A DNA stretch of 64,000 bases from Puccinia triticina (lineage: Eukaryota; Basidiomycota; Pucciniomycetes; Pucciniales; Pucciniaceae): assembly GCF_026914185.1 (NCBI RefSeq), contig NC_070561.1:3844001-3908000 (forward strand). Reading direction: 5' to 3'. Below the pieces are notes generated by a model that saw only the letters and a program-made list of their open reading frames with translations, did not search any database and had not been told where the DNA came from. Shown piece by piece: positions 1-10,689 of this stretch; the first letter of the stretch is position 1, and every line of letters begins with the position of its first letter. A program made the translations under genes and the position numbers.

Positions 1-194
1 GAACAATCCTGGATCATTCTTGTCTTTAAAAACAAATACCGGTGTCTCTTTTTTCTTACCTTACAAATCCAACAAACAATCCTGGACCCAGCTCATTTTT
101 TTCTTATCCTTCAATGCTCAAACACTCAAAATCAATGGACCCCAACGCCAATGGTGCTTGAAGATGGATTCAATTTTTCCTTGCTGATCTGAAT

Positions 195-923
195 TAGGGA
201 TGGCATCAGATACCCGTTTGCGGGTACCTGCTTTCAGGAGCAGGTACCCGGAAACGGGTGCCAGGTGTGGGTGCGGGTGTCCAATATCAGTAGAACTTCA
301 GGCAAAACTGGGTCAATATGATACCAATAACGGTAACGTAACAATATTGTATCAATTTTTGGCGCGTTACCGGTACCGTTACCAGTAACGGCAGTGCGTT
401 ACCGATATTAGATTTAGATTATTAATTATATTTGCCGCTGTTACAATACTGCTGCTGATATAATGTCAATATCGCGGTGGTATCGTGGTTTTTTTTGGCT
501 TTTTTAGCCTTTTTTGGCTGGAAAAACACCGTTATTGCATTATTGGCGTTACCATACCGTTAATGATCTTAAAAAGATTGACTCATTTCAATACGCGCAA
601 GGCGCGAAAAAAATTGTTACCGTTAACAGTAACAGCAAAAAAGGTAACATGGCGACGTTACAATATGAAAAAAATCCAGAATATTGTATTGAATTGTATT
701 GACCCAGTGTTGCTTCAGGCAGGTACCCGCACCTGCCACAGGTACCTGCGCGCAAAGTTCCGTCCTACAGGGTAGGGATGGCGCTGGGTACCATTTGGCA
801 GGTACCTGTCACCTGTAAGCGGGTACCTGTCTGGCGTGGCAGGTACCCGCCAGCGGGTGCGGGTGTAATTTGGGCAGGTACCTGCACCCGCCACGGGTAC
901 CCAGGTCAAAAGTGCTATCTCTA
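195..923. mobile_element. hAT-type MITE, copy 1
   Basis: The element starts TAGGGATGGC and ends with the imperfect inverse of it (GCTATCTCTA). It is flanked on both sides by the 8-bp direct repeat ATCTGAAT (187-194 and 924-931). An 8-bp duplication with TAGRGATRGC ends is the hAT signature. The ends are rich in GGGTACC-type units. There is no transposase, so it is non-autonomous. A MULE-type MITE (305-712) is nested inside it. A sister copy lies at 25546-26270. Confidence 0.85.
305..712. mobile_element. MULE-type MITE nested in hAT MITE
   Basis: Perfect 9-bp direct repeats CTTCAGGCA flank it (296-304 and 713-721). The ends are inverted around ACTGGGTCAATA. The body is AT-rich and full of GTTACCGTTAC-like words. 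A 9-bp duplication with no coding capacity fits a Mutator-like MITE. It interrupts the hAT MITE, so it is the younger insertion. Confidence 0.8.
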
Positions 924-931
924 ATCTGAAT

Positions 932-1419
932 ATTTTCCTAGACACTGTGCCTTTGTGGAACTACTCAAAGGGGGGAATAGAGCTTAAAAGGGAGATGGAT
1001 AGCAACTCTAGCACCAATGTAAGCTATGCAAGGGTGCTGGTGAGGCTGCCTTCCTGACTAATGCTGAGGGGATGAGAGTAACACTAAGAAAAAGAAGAAA
1101 AGTTGTGGCTGATTTCTACTTGATCTTAGGAGCTAGTACTATGAGCTTAACTACTGTTTGGGCTACTGAGGATGAGAGGGTTGGGGTAATGATTGATGAG
1201 GGGGAAGCAATAGCAATGGTTCAATATCAAGGGTGGGTTCAGAGGGGCAATGGGCAATGTTCAATAGCAATGGGTTGAGGAGCAATAGCAATGATTTCAA
1301 TAAGCAAATGAGTGATGAGGAATTTCCACTATAATTTCTGCATACTCTACAAGTGAGGGGGAAACAGTCTATCTTATGTTCAGCTGAAGGATGAGCAATC
1401 AAGAGGAATTCTGGCTATG
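932..1419. other. Intergenic repeat debris
   Basis: No gene was recognised. About 950-1000 on the minus strand resembles 54490-54545 on the plus strand: both carry a stretch about AAGCTCTATTCCCCC followed by a GAGTAGTTCCACA-like word. This marks a dispersed repeat of unknown class. The small open frames here show no conserved motif. Confidence 0.4.
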
Positions 1420-1424
1420 GGAAG

Positions 1425-1915
1425 AACAATCCAAGTTTATTAAATACACAGTTTTGCCATAATTAAAAAAATTAAGATCAAGGGTTCCCCCTTACAATTA
1501 TACAAAATGAGGAAAAGAAACATCATTGGTTCCCCCATCAACAAAAGTTCAAAAAAAAACATGTCTGGTTTTCCCTCTACAAAAACCAGGATACACAAAA
1601 AGGGGGATTTTACACAAGAGAAAACTGATTTTATTGACAAGAAAATCTCTACCAGCCTTCCAACATCGGCAAAGCCGTGCCCCCAGGCTCACCACCCAGC
1701 CCGCATCAAGCGCACGGGTCAAAAGTGATGGACGTGAAGGCCCCCGGCCCGCAGCTGAGGCTGCAGACCCGTGGGGGGCCCACTCTTCAGCCCCTCAGAC
1801 TGCGCACATGCAACAGCGGAGGGGGGCGAGGACGAACCGTCCGCTGGAAGTGCAGCGGCAGAGGACGCCCTGGGGGTATTGATGTTCATCAAGCCCTTCC
1901 TTTTATACACAAGTG
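1425..1915 (-). repeat. LTR-like promoter/terminator repeat, copy 1
   Basis: Read on the minus strand, a TATAAAAG box (near 1900) is followed by a GC-rich segment containing GGGCGTCCTCTGC, then a T-rich segment with GGGGGAACCCTTGATCTT, and an AATAAA signal near 1437. The same order is found on the plus strand at 10690-11066. Having a TATA box and a polyadenylation signal in one dispersed unit suggests a solo LTR or a short LTR-type element. No TSD or primer-binding site was identified, so the class is inferred. Confidence 0.55.
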
Positions 1916-2175
1916 TTCCAAGTCTCGCTTCCACAGCCCCCTTTTGACCAGCTTGGCATACACAATAAGACCCTTCTCATCGTCAGCACCACGAGGACAA
2001 CCACTTCCAGAAAACAAGGAGGACGAGGACCCGGACTTCGGGAGCCAGTTGCTGCTGCTGGCTGAGTGCGTCAAGCAGGGACAGAAGGCCAGCCAGGAAA
2101 CCATCGGGCCCTCGCACAGGAATCTCAAAAGCCCAGCCATGACTACTGCAACTACAACACCGGTGATTCAACTGA

Positions 2176-4124
2176 TCCTATGCTTCCTGATTGCCCTCCA
2201 ACCCAAGCTCACTCAAGACCGAGACGATCCAGACAAGATGCGTGGCTATTACCGGATCTTTGTCGAAGCTGGGGAATGGTACACCCCATTGATCCTCCGC
2301 CATCCAGAAACCTTCTTGCCGACCGTTCCTGCTATTCGCTCCTGCTGTGATTACGAGGATCTCGAGGTGTTCGGAATCACTCAACTTTTGGTATCGACTC
2401 TCCAAGGGACTACATCGCAAGAGAGAAGATGCCAACGCAAAACCATTGCTAGACATCTACTCCAGTCTGGCACAAACTATCATCCGCCATCTCCACTATC
2501 CCGACGATCCCAGCTCTCAAGTCGGCCAGGAAGCCGATGATTTCCGTCGGTCCCGACAGGACATCGGCGACACCTTGAAAGATTGCTGCTACGTGCTTGG
2601 TGCCTCGGTCTGTCTTAAGAGATCATATGACATCATCGTCTAAGCCATGTCGAGCAACTCGAACGTCAAGTGGCAGGATATCGAAGCACTCCTATTTTCG
2701 ATGAGAACCATGGGCGCCGAGGTGGATCTCAAAGAGGACGGGGTCCTTCCGATGATCATGGACATCATCCCTATACTACCCGCCCATCCTAAGATCTGAT
2801 ACGCTATTATCCTTGTCCTCTGCCGCTACACCGAATGGACCAATCTTCATCCCGACGGAATCATCGCTGGTCTTCCTGCCCCTCAAGGCGCTGCCGCCAT
2901 GTCCACATTCTGCATGCCTCTTGTAGAAGGACTGTACAACATTGCGGCCAGCAAGCAGGCACCCACCAAGCAAGTACAGCAATATTTTTCAGGTCAGCTC
3001 TTTTCCCCCTATTTCCCCTGTTCGATTCCCGATAATTCGATGTTGTGAGTTTAAGTTGATTTTGAATTTCGTGATGTTTCTTGATAGATCTTCTGGAGCG
3101 CCTAGACACGTTTATTTCGATCATAGGCAGACTGGAAGGAGACCTGCTGCCGGACTGTCTCAAGTCGATGGGCGAGATCTGGACGGTTATCTCTGAGATC
3201 CTGGAGCAATATGGGAGCAGTATCAAGCTATCGGAGCGTATCTGTGCGCTGATCCGTCGCGGGCTGAAGTTCTACGGTGCCTCTCATCGGCTCCGTCTTA
3301 GAGAAGGTCACTGCAGGCTTCGAGGCTTCCGGCTGCTCCAACTATCTCTGGATCACTTCCAAGATCGTCGCCGCTTTCCCTGAAGTGACCGATCCTAACT
3401 TTCTCTCGGCTGTCCAACTTGCCTTCGAACGCCAGAGTAATCGTGTGTTCCCTCTTCTCAACGAGAAAAATGCTTCCACAATCTCTGATGGTACGTCCTT
3501 GGCTCTCGATTGTATTTTTCTAAAAACTGACATGAAACTGATCTTGTTTTCGTTGATTTGGATGGCGTCATGTGAAAACACAGTTATCGATGATTACATA
3601 CATCTTTTATCAAGCTTGGTGGATTACCAAGACCAGATCCTGATCCCTTCGAACTGTTCTTCCCACTGGTGCTGACATGTCTCGAGTTCTTCGATCCCGA
3701 GCCGATATTCACGAGTCTGAACTACATCCGAGAGATCCTTGGGCACTCGAGTCTAGAGCTACAGGCGGCAGCCTCATCATCATCTGGGGCAGGGGGGAAG
3801 CCCGGGTCGGCGAAGAGCAATGCTGCTCCTGGCTCGAATCAGATGTCTAATCCGGTCGCTCCGGCGGGCTACGATCTGTTTGCATAGTTGATCAATCAAC
3901 TCGTCACACAGAACGGATACTTACTCTCCGACGTCTCGCTCAAGAGAACCCTCACTGACTTCCCCGAAGACTGCCTCTCCACCGTCATCATCCTCTTCAG
4001 GCTTATGGCCGACTTTTATCCCACCCAATTGGCGTCTTGGGTCCCCTCAGTCATCGAACGTTTGCCCCCCAAGGTCGCCACTATCCCTGATAAGGAGAAA
4101 TTCCTCCTCGCTTTTAAACAGTAA
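2176..4124 (+). pseudogene. MTR10: Mtr10/transportin-3-type karyopherin, disrupted
   Basis: The conceptual protein matches the middle of the fungal Mtr10/TNPO3 importin-beta family, which carries SR-like mRNA-binding proteins into the nucleus. Visible blocks include GEWYTPLILRHPETFLP, FWYRLSKGLHRK, DIGDTLKDCCYVLG, DVKWQDIEA-like and EMILPQIM-like segments, RYAI.LVLCRYTEWT, GEIWTVISEILEQYG and DCLSTVIILFRLM. It is broken by frameshifts near 2390, 3280 and 3650 and by in-frame stops at 2641 (TAA), about 2797 (TGA where the family has Arg) and 3886 (TAG). Introns remain at 2993-3087 and about 3491-3581, with GT/AG ends and matching frames. It is therefore a decayed DNA copy and not a processed retrocopy. 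The N-terminal third of the family is missing or unrecognisable, as is the C-terminal end. Confidence 0.82.
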
Positions 4125-5460
4125 GCCTCGTCTCTCTGCTAAAATAGATCAAAGCCGCGCTTCCCACTCGTGTCCAGCATCCAATCCCGATGGCCATCAA
4201 GAGCGGGCCTGAGAAGCCCAAGACTGTTGACGACGGTCGACGGAGCGTGGGCGGCGGCCTATTCCCGCAGTGAAATGTGTCTTTGCCGAAGCAACGAGCT
4301 CCACTCTACCCTCCCCCCGCTCGCAACCCTCCCGGGATGAATTAACGGTCTGATCTGCTCTCCAACGAGGTAAGTTCCAATGCTCTTTATGTGATCACTT
4401 GAGGTTGAGGGTGTACATGGTTCGCCGAGACGGCCTCAGAGTCGACGGGCCCAAGACCGAGCTGCTGAGCCCCTATGCAGAAAGAACAAAGGGCGCGGGC
4501 AGCAGCTCAGCCTCGCCAATATAAATTCACCGCCAGTTCCTCGCCATCACCTTCTGAATCTTTGCTCCACAACCACAAAGTCTTGCTCCCTCTCACTGAA
4601 CTCGTCTGCTCCCCTTCCTCCATTGTCATCATGCCCGGCCCCAGCAATGCCAAGTGGGGCAATGGCTCACACTACTGTGTTATCACCCTTTGATCAACAA
4701 AATTTTAAAATTTGGCAAGTCCTCCAAGTTCCTCCATGATTGAGTATTGCTGATAAATCTAGGCAAATGATAAATTTAAGCTTTAAAGCTGTTGTGACAT
4801 GGATGTAGTTTGTGACTGAGATGACTGTCACAGGAGTTTCTGAGATAAGTACTTGACTAGAGGCCTGGTGATGGTAGTGGAAGGATGAGGAAAGAGTCCT
4901 TCTACGTCTGCTGGGCCCAGGTATACTACATACATAAATGAAATATGTAAAGCAGAGATAAACCTGAACACAATAACTCAACATGATGCTTGGGAATTTT
5001 AGATAATTGAAGTGGCTCATTGTTAAGGTGTTGTTTTGTGCACCACATATAAGTCAACCTGGATGGTAAATATCTAAAAACATTCTGTATATTCAGAATT
5101 GAAAAGCATACACACATGAGCTGCTGCCACAGAGTAAAATATTTGAGCTGGGCACCTGGGCTCTGCAGCGGCGCAGCCGCTTTATCCTGTAGTTGTACAA
5201 ATGGGGAAGATGATGTGAACATATTCACAACTTGTAATGATGAGCACTACTGAAAGAGTTAAGCGCAGATCCAATGCAATAGGCATAGTACATGATGAGA
5301 AATGTATGTAAAGGGTTAGGGGTACTATGTGTGAGTGACTGTAGGTGAAATGAGGCTTAGAATCTGAATATGCAATAATAATGAAGTATTTGTGAAGGGT
5401 AATGGGGTAATAGGCAGTGTAATGATGAAGATATGTAAAAGAAGATACTAAAATACTACT
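4125..5460. other. Non-coding: promoter-like fragment and repeats
   Basis: At 4500-4640 a TATA-like AATATAAATTC precedes a CT-rich leader and an ATG at 4631 in good context that opens a short frame (MPGPSNAKWGNG...). The frame then runs into AT-rich repeat. This looks like the severed 5' end of a gene. From 4830 to 5020 the sequence resembles 22190-22320 (shared GTGGAAGGATGAGG and a nearby CCACGTCCGCTG-like word), an LTR-like repeat. At 5165-5192 a GC hairpin followed by TGTAG|TT resembles the Helitron ends described elsewhere in the window. Confidence 0.4.
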
Positions 5461-6740
5461 TGTGGCTTGGGATGGAGCACCACACCGTCTCCAACCTCTT
5501 ATGCTCCTTTTCCCAGAACCCGGCCTTCTTTTCAAAAAGTTAGTCTCCCGCCACGTTTCAACCACCACGTTTCTCAGCAACACAATGTGTGTAATCAATC
5601 AAACAAACAATCTTGTACCTGTAAGCAAGATCACAGCAAGCCCAGACAAGAAGATTTTCATGCGTTTTGCCTGCAGTCTGTTCATCCTGAGACCCATCCG
5701 GCTTACCCAATTCCAGATCAGAATGTTCTTGACCAGCAGATGATACAACAGCCAAAACACTCAACCCACGTTCAGCAAGATTTTAATGCTTCTTCAAAGA
5801 AAGTTCCAGGTCAAACTCAAGCTTTGAATGACAGTGGAGGTAAATGATGGTCTGGTGATTTTACAGAGCAATTGGTCTTGGACATGCAATCTGATATAGA
5901 TGAGAATTTAGTTTTCAACAAGCAATCCACCCTTGATGAGCAATTGATCATCCACAATCAATCAGTTATCAACAAGCAATTGACTCTTGAAAATCACTCA
6001 GTACTTGAAAATCAATCTTCTCTTGACAATCAGCCCAATGGCGTGTATGCTATATATGAAAACAAGAGCCTCAATGAGTCTTATGAAGATAACCAAATAG
6101 AACAAGGCCAGAAACCTGTTTTCAATATTCGCAACTACACTGCCAAAGATGTGAATCTCTGGGCTAGTACACTTTTTGCTGAGGAATTTGAGCACCTTCA
6201 AACTATGGGACAAAAAGCTTGAGATGAATGTTTGCAACAGTACAAAGAGGTGCACATTGATCAATTAGCTAGTCAACAACATCAACTGAATTCTCAGCCT
6301 CCACATTTACATCATGAGCCAATAATATTACCTAACCAACAAGCCATGTCTCCTCAATTGCACTCACCAGGCCCTGACTATCATAATCCACATCAGAATC
6401 AACATCAACTTGAAGATGAATCCTGAAGATACAACAATGACACCAGTTCTAGCATATTTGATGACAATGGTGGATTCGTTGAAAGCAATGGTTTTGATGA
6501 CAGGGGCAGTGGTTTTTGTGAAAATTTTGAAGGTTTTTTTGATGGTGGTCTTGAAGATGGTGCTTTTGACAACATTGGCTTTAACAACAATGTGGTGATC
6601 AATTCTGGCACATGTTTCAAATTTTCCATGGAGCAATCAGTGCGGAGTGCGGCGGTGCGGAGCGCAGACAAAGCGGAACTGAGCGGAGCGGAGCGCACAA
6701 CTGAAGGCAGCGGCGCGCGGAGCTTGACGGCAGAACAGGA
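5461..6740 (+). pseudogene. Gln/Asn-rich ORF interrupted by three TGA codons
   Basis: One reading frame stays open for about 430 codons except for three stops, at 5845, 6220 and 6424. All three are TGA. The protein is Gln/Asn/His-rich, with a repeated L-D/E-N-Q-S pattern (about 5900-6030) and an acidic Phe/Gly/Asp tail (about 6430-6600). No enzyme motif is visible. After about 6640 the frame enters GCGGAGCG-type low-complexity DNA. The unbroken frame on either side of each stop argues for recent point mutation, possibly CGA or TGG to TGA. The function is unknown. Confidence 0.5.
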
Positions 6741-7310
6741 CTCAAACTGAGCAGGCCAGCGCGGAATGGCTGGCAGAGTTGGTGATTGGGGGAAGCCGTG
6801 GTAGTCAAAGCGGGTGTAGCTGGGGCGGAGGCAGCGCGTGGGATCCTGTCATCATAGGCTAGACAGGGGCGTGGAAGCTAGGGAGAGAAGTTTGACAGCG
6901 GGAAAAGGCAAGCGGCGGAGACAACAGGAGCTAGTTTGAGAGCGGAACTTGGCAGATGACATGCGTGCGTGTGTATAGCGCTTGGCAGATGACAAGTGTG
7001 TGCATGTGAATGGAGTTGGTGGGTGGTGTGCGTGGGAGGCAAGCAGAGGATATCTTTTAGTTCTCTTTCCCTTCTCTATAAAACCACAGTGGGGGAGGGA
7101 GGATTCTGCCTCATACTCCCCATAGACTCTCTTTTTAAGGTTTTTACTATACTTTGTGGACTGCTATGCTTCTTTTACCTTGCATATTTTGCGGACTTGC
7201 TTTATGTGTTACGGTTGTGCTTGCTTTATGGCTGTTTTCTTGTGTTTGTTTGCGGAGTTTTTTGGCAGAGCAGGCCATAGCATCATAAACACAGGTGGTG
7301 GAGCAACTGA
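6630..7310. repeat. Low-complexity GCGGAGCG tract and TATA-bearing repeat
   Basis: At 6640-6740 the words GCGGAGCG and GTGCGG recur. A CTATAAAACC box near 7077 is followed by a T-rich leader. The layout resembles an LTR or a truncated promoter. The open frames here are compositional and show no conserved motif. Confidence 0.35.
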
Positions 7311-7317
7311 AAATTGG

Positions 7318-7349
7318 ATTTGCAGCGGCAAATCAGCCTTGGCCTCTAG
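7318..7349 (+). mobile_element. Helitron-type 3' end (imperfect hairpin)
   Basis: The sequence reads GCAGCGGC...GCC, then TTGGCCTCTAG, then TT. The hairpin is damaged. The spacing and the CTAG|T terminus match the better copies at 7409-7441 and 28656-28690. Confidence 0.45.
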
Positions 7350-7408
7350 TTTGTTACTAATAACAGATTTTATTTACATGTAGTACTCAGCCATGAGGGT
7401 GGCCCATA

Positions 7409-7441
7409 AAAGTGCAGTGGCAAAGCCACCTTAGCCTCTAG
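7409..7441 (+). mobile_element. Helitron-type 3' end, plus strand
   Basis: A hairpin with stem GTGGC-aaa-GCCAC is followed 9 bases later by CTAG (7438-7441) and then TT. Helitrons end in a short hairpin followed by CTRR and insert before T. Compared with other copies, both arms of the stem changed together (GCGGC/GCCGC versus GTGGC/GCCAC). The element body would lie to the left. Its 5' end was not found. Confidence 0.6.
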
Positions 7442-7821
7442 TTCTACAGTAATTTTAAAGACCCATTGTCCAATCCTCATGACTTCAAGTCTGTTGGTTG
7501 GGCTTCTGGAATGAGCTATTGGGGGTTTGGAAATATCTTTCAAGGGACTGTACACTGGGTATGGCTTTGATTTTTTTTCTTCTTTCTTCAAGTGTTGGAA
7601 AAACCCAAATTGTTTAAGTATGTTAAAGTGAGATTAATCACATTATACTTTATCCAAATGGTCTTGAGTTTGGATAATGGAAGCAAATTTCCCAATCTCC
7701 CTTGGAAGACAACTGTTACCTGGCATAAACAAGTCAATAACTAATTTGTTGCTTGATGAAATTGAAGAGCTTTTAATTGTTCCACTGGTTTTGGCTAGAA
7801 GAGTCTTAATCTAATACGGAA
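7442..7821. other. Non-coding spacer between two convergent Helitron ends
   Basis: No gene or recognised repeat is seen. The stretch is AT-rich and lies between a plus-strand Helitron-type end at 7441 and a minus-strand one at 7822. Confidence 0.4.
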
Positions 7822-7856
7822 CTAGAGGCAAAGGCGGCTTCGCCGCTGCAGGGTGC
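7822..7856 (-). mobile_element. Helitron-type 3' end, minus strand
   Basis: On the minus strand the order is CTGCAGCGGC-gaa-GCCGCC, TTTGC, CTCTAG, then TTCC. The stem is GCGGC/GCCGC and the last element base is 7822. The body extends to the right, in front of the gene fragments at 8190-10215. Those fragments are therefore candidates for captured cargo. The upstream TC boundary was not located. Confidence 0.6.
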
Positions 7857-8189
7857 ACACCCCCAAGGACATTCTTATTTTGCCTATAGAAACTCATCCT
7901 TGATATACTGAAAAGTCATTCAAGCTCACCTTGAAGTTCTGAAAATTGCAGCAAAATTCATCCAGTGTGAATTCATAAGTATGGCAAGATGTCATCCCCG
8001 CAAGCCAAAATCTCTATTTATTTTTCCAACCACTATCAACATTAGGAAACACAGAACCAATAAAAACCTGAGTTCTAAGGGTGAAAAACTGAAAGGAACA
8101 ACATGAGAAATGATAAGGAAAAAAATGAGAGACTGATTGCAAAGATAAACAAAGCAGGAGGCAAAACAAAGGAGATTAGATACAGATTC

Positions 8190-8770
8190 CCAGGGCTACC
8201 TCTTCACCGAGAAACTCATAGCCACCTTCAGCCTCAGAGGCGACCGCTTCCTGTACCTGGCCATGTGTGGCATCTTGAAAGGCCCCTATGTTGGCCTCAA
8301 CAACAACTACGCCCTCCATCCCGTCCTCAAAGTGGGTCATTTCACACACACACACACTTTCTATCTATCTATCTCTGAAGAAGAGATATCTTTTGTTATT
8401 TTCTAGTTCCTTGAAGGCCCGGCTGCCTATGAGCTCTTCGAGCTCCAGGACCCCCACAGTCCGGCATCCAAGGCGGCCTTGCAGAGGTAAATATGCCAAT
8501 TTCAGAAAAGAAGAGAGGACACTAAAAAGACTGACTGATGAAAAAGCCTGAGCAACTGTTTGAAGCACGGCATGAAGCACCTCCTGATTGGGTTGATGAA
8601 CAACCAAGTGGTCCCGCTGTACTCTGCACTCAACAACCCAGTCAACCACCCCTCAATCCTGCGCGCGCTCTTCATCAACTCCGCTGTCTTCTAGGCCACC
8701 AACTTCCTCACTAACCTCGTTGTCTTCTGTCTCCGGCTCCGGGACGCCGGCTTCTCTGACCACGGCCCCA
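8190..8770 (+). pseudogene. Fragment of a lipase-like (DUF676-like?) protein gene
   Basis: Three exon-like pieces read in order: GYLFTEKLIATFSL...ALHPVLK (8190-8331), FLEGPAAYELFELQDP... (8407-8486) and NCLKHGMKHLLIGLMNNQVVP-LYSALNN...ILRALF (about 8550-8760). They are joined by GT-AG introns at 8332-8406 and 8487 to about 8549. The pattern NQVVPLYSAL, then HP.ILRALF and DFLTNLV-like, recalls the C-terminal part of fungal putative alpha/beta-hydrolases of the DUF676 type. That family assignment is tentative. A stop (TAG at about 8692) and abrupt ends on both sides show it is a fragment. It abuts an antisense ChAPs fragment tail to tail. Confidence 0.5.
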
Positions 8771-10215
8771 TCTTCCTTTTCCATACAATTGGTGTGCAAT
8801 GGCGGTTGGAAACTTGAACCCGCCCAAGAGAAAAAAAAAACAAATTTGCGTTGTTGTTCGACGGGTGGTAGAGGAAAGAGGTTGAGCAATCAAGTGTGCA
8901 GTGCAGAGGCAACAAAGGTCAAGAGAGCTGCTCACCAACATCTCCATGTACCAACAATGCTGGTAGGTGCTCAGCCTGATAGCCGCATTTAAACTCCGTC
9001 GAATGTCTCCTTCATCCGTGTAGAACTCTAAAAGTTTCATTCAAGCTTTGGCCAAGAACTTTGCCTCCAAACATCGCTGGAATGTGTCCTTTGCCTGTTA
9101 CTTATGGTGAAATCAGAACGCCAGATCCCCAAGAATCTCCCACTCCGTCCTCTTTTTCCTATACGGCATGTGCTGGGCCTTGAAGTGCGCTACCTTGGCC
9201 CTCCAAAGCGTATAAACCCTCAGATCCTATTCAAGCAAAAAAAAAAAAAAATCATGTGAGCATTTGACGCTCTCTTGATTTCTTACGCTTGAAGCTCACC
9301 TCATAGAGCACCATAAACAAGTTATCCAACCACCTTTCACAGAGCCTCTTGTTCATGAAGGTATTTTGGGGGGCGGCTGTCGTGGCAGTTGCTGCAATTT
9401 CATCCTGCTTGTCCGTTATACCCGTTGATGGATGAGCTGCAATTGGTTTATCAACTCCTGGCAGGGCCAACCATTGGGCTTTTAGAAGGCTGATCTGGGT
9501 CGTCCGGAGGATCCAGATTCAAGCCGTCATCCTCTCTGGAAGAGAGTTTGACCGGACCTGCCATCTCAGGTGGTCGAGGATCTTGTGAACCTGAGACGTT
9601 GATCGTTGGGATAGGGCTTGGGGGATTGTATGCCGTGAAAGATTGTGGATTGGGGGGGGGCAAAGACTCTCTGCGCAAAGGCGCCTTTACCCCATTGTCT
9701 GTTGTGTTGTTCGGACCTCCATTACTTGTAGCGGAAGTACTGAATTGCTTTGCATTTGACTGAAGCAATCCTTGCTGCTCATTCTCTGATTGCTGTTGCC
9801 AATATTCTTCCTCCATCACAAAAACCTGACTCCGACATTTCAGCAGTTTGTCCCAACCAATCAGAATCACCAGCTGAGTCAATAGCTAATTAGCCTCAGG
9901 CGGAGATGAGGATTAGGACGCGACTGGGGGGCGCCTAGCTGCGACCCGGTCGGATTGTTGCTTGGAGGAATCGGAGAGGGTAATGAAGCGGGGATGGTCA
10001 AGTTTCCAAGATGGCGCTGGCCGGCTTGCCCAAGATGTCGAAAGCTGTTAAGCCGGGTGGAGTGATGGTCGATGGGAAATCTGAATCTGGAGCCACGAGG
10101 ACAAGGGGCGAGGGCCTCTTGAAGTTTACCGGCTTGGGTGGAGTCATAGGCGGCCCAGGGACAAATGGTGTAGCGTTCTTGTTGAGACGCTCAAGGGGTG
10201 AGACCACCATCCTTA
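8770..10215 (-). pseudogene. ChAPs-family (Bch1/Bud7/Chs6-type) exomer gene fragment
   Basis: On the minus strand, in family order: a proline-rich segment (9998-10215), TQLVILIGWDKLLKCRSQVFVMEEEY (9800-9882), a low-complexity linker, NKRLCERWLDNLFMVLYE (9300-9370), RVYTLWRAKVAHFKAQHMPY (about 9150-9220), then KAWMKLLEFYTDEGDIRRSLNAAIRLSTYQH (8960-9060). ChAPs proteins form the exomer coat with Chs5 and export selected cargo, such as chitin synthase, from the trans-Golgi. Frames change between blocks and stops occur (for example between 9060 and 9150). The N and C termini are missing. At least one intron-like gap (about 9235-9300) remains, so this is a decayed DNA fragment. Confidence 0.68.
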
Positions 10216-10689
10216 TCATAGCCCCCGCGGCCCCGCCAGCGCAGAGCGCAGGAATGTTTGACGAAAAGATGCAAGCTCATCAATTCTAGAATATGAAAGA
10301 TGCAAGCTCATCAATTATAGCATATGTATGTAGCATGACTGGTCATTGCCATAACCAATCCCGTCATCAAAGGCACGCTCACTGTTTTTGTGGAGCTGGA
10401 GACGCAGGAGGCGGTGGGAAGGCTGGTGGCTCCAGGGTCAGTCGACAGAAATTGCAAAAGCTGGGCTGGCGCTTTGCCCTATTTGGCATTCTGATGCTGG
10501 GAAAAAGTTGACATGGCTGGTTTGGAAAGACCCTGGGCAGGCGTATTGCAAGGGCAACGGTTTGAGAAAAGCCTTGTCTTGTGGCAAGGGTCACCATGGG
10601 TCTCCATGGGTTTGTTGCGTGGCAGTGGTGTGGTTGTCAAGGAAGGATGAATGCGCGAGTGCGCGGGTGGATCTTGAGGGCTGTGCCAG
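10216..10689. other. Non-coding spacer
   Basis: No conserved frame was recognised. A short direct duplication of a GATGCAAGCTCATCAATT-type word occurs at 10268-10285 and 10300-10317. Otherwise nothing supportable is seen. Confidence 0.4.

Noticed and set aside
1526..2140. Frames across the LTR-like repeat and into the Mtr10 region
   Set aside because: Composition follows the GC-rich repeat, frames overlap on both strands and no conserved block is present before about 2176.
5461..6740. TGA read as tryptophan (alternative code or recoding)
   Set aside because: Neighbouring intact genes end in or avoid TGA normally (PPIL2 ends with TGA), and the frame is in a relic-rich region; mutation is simpler.
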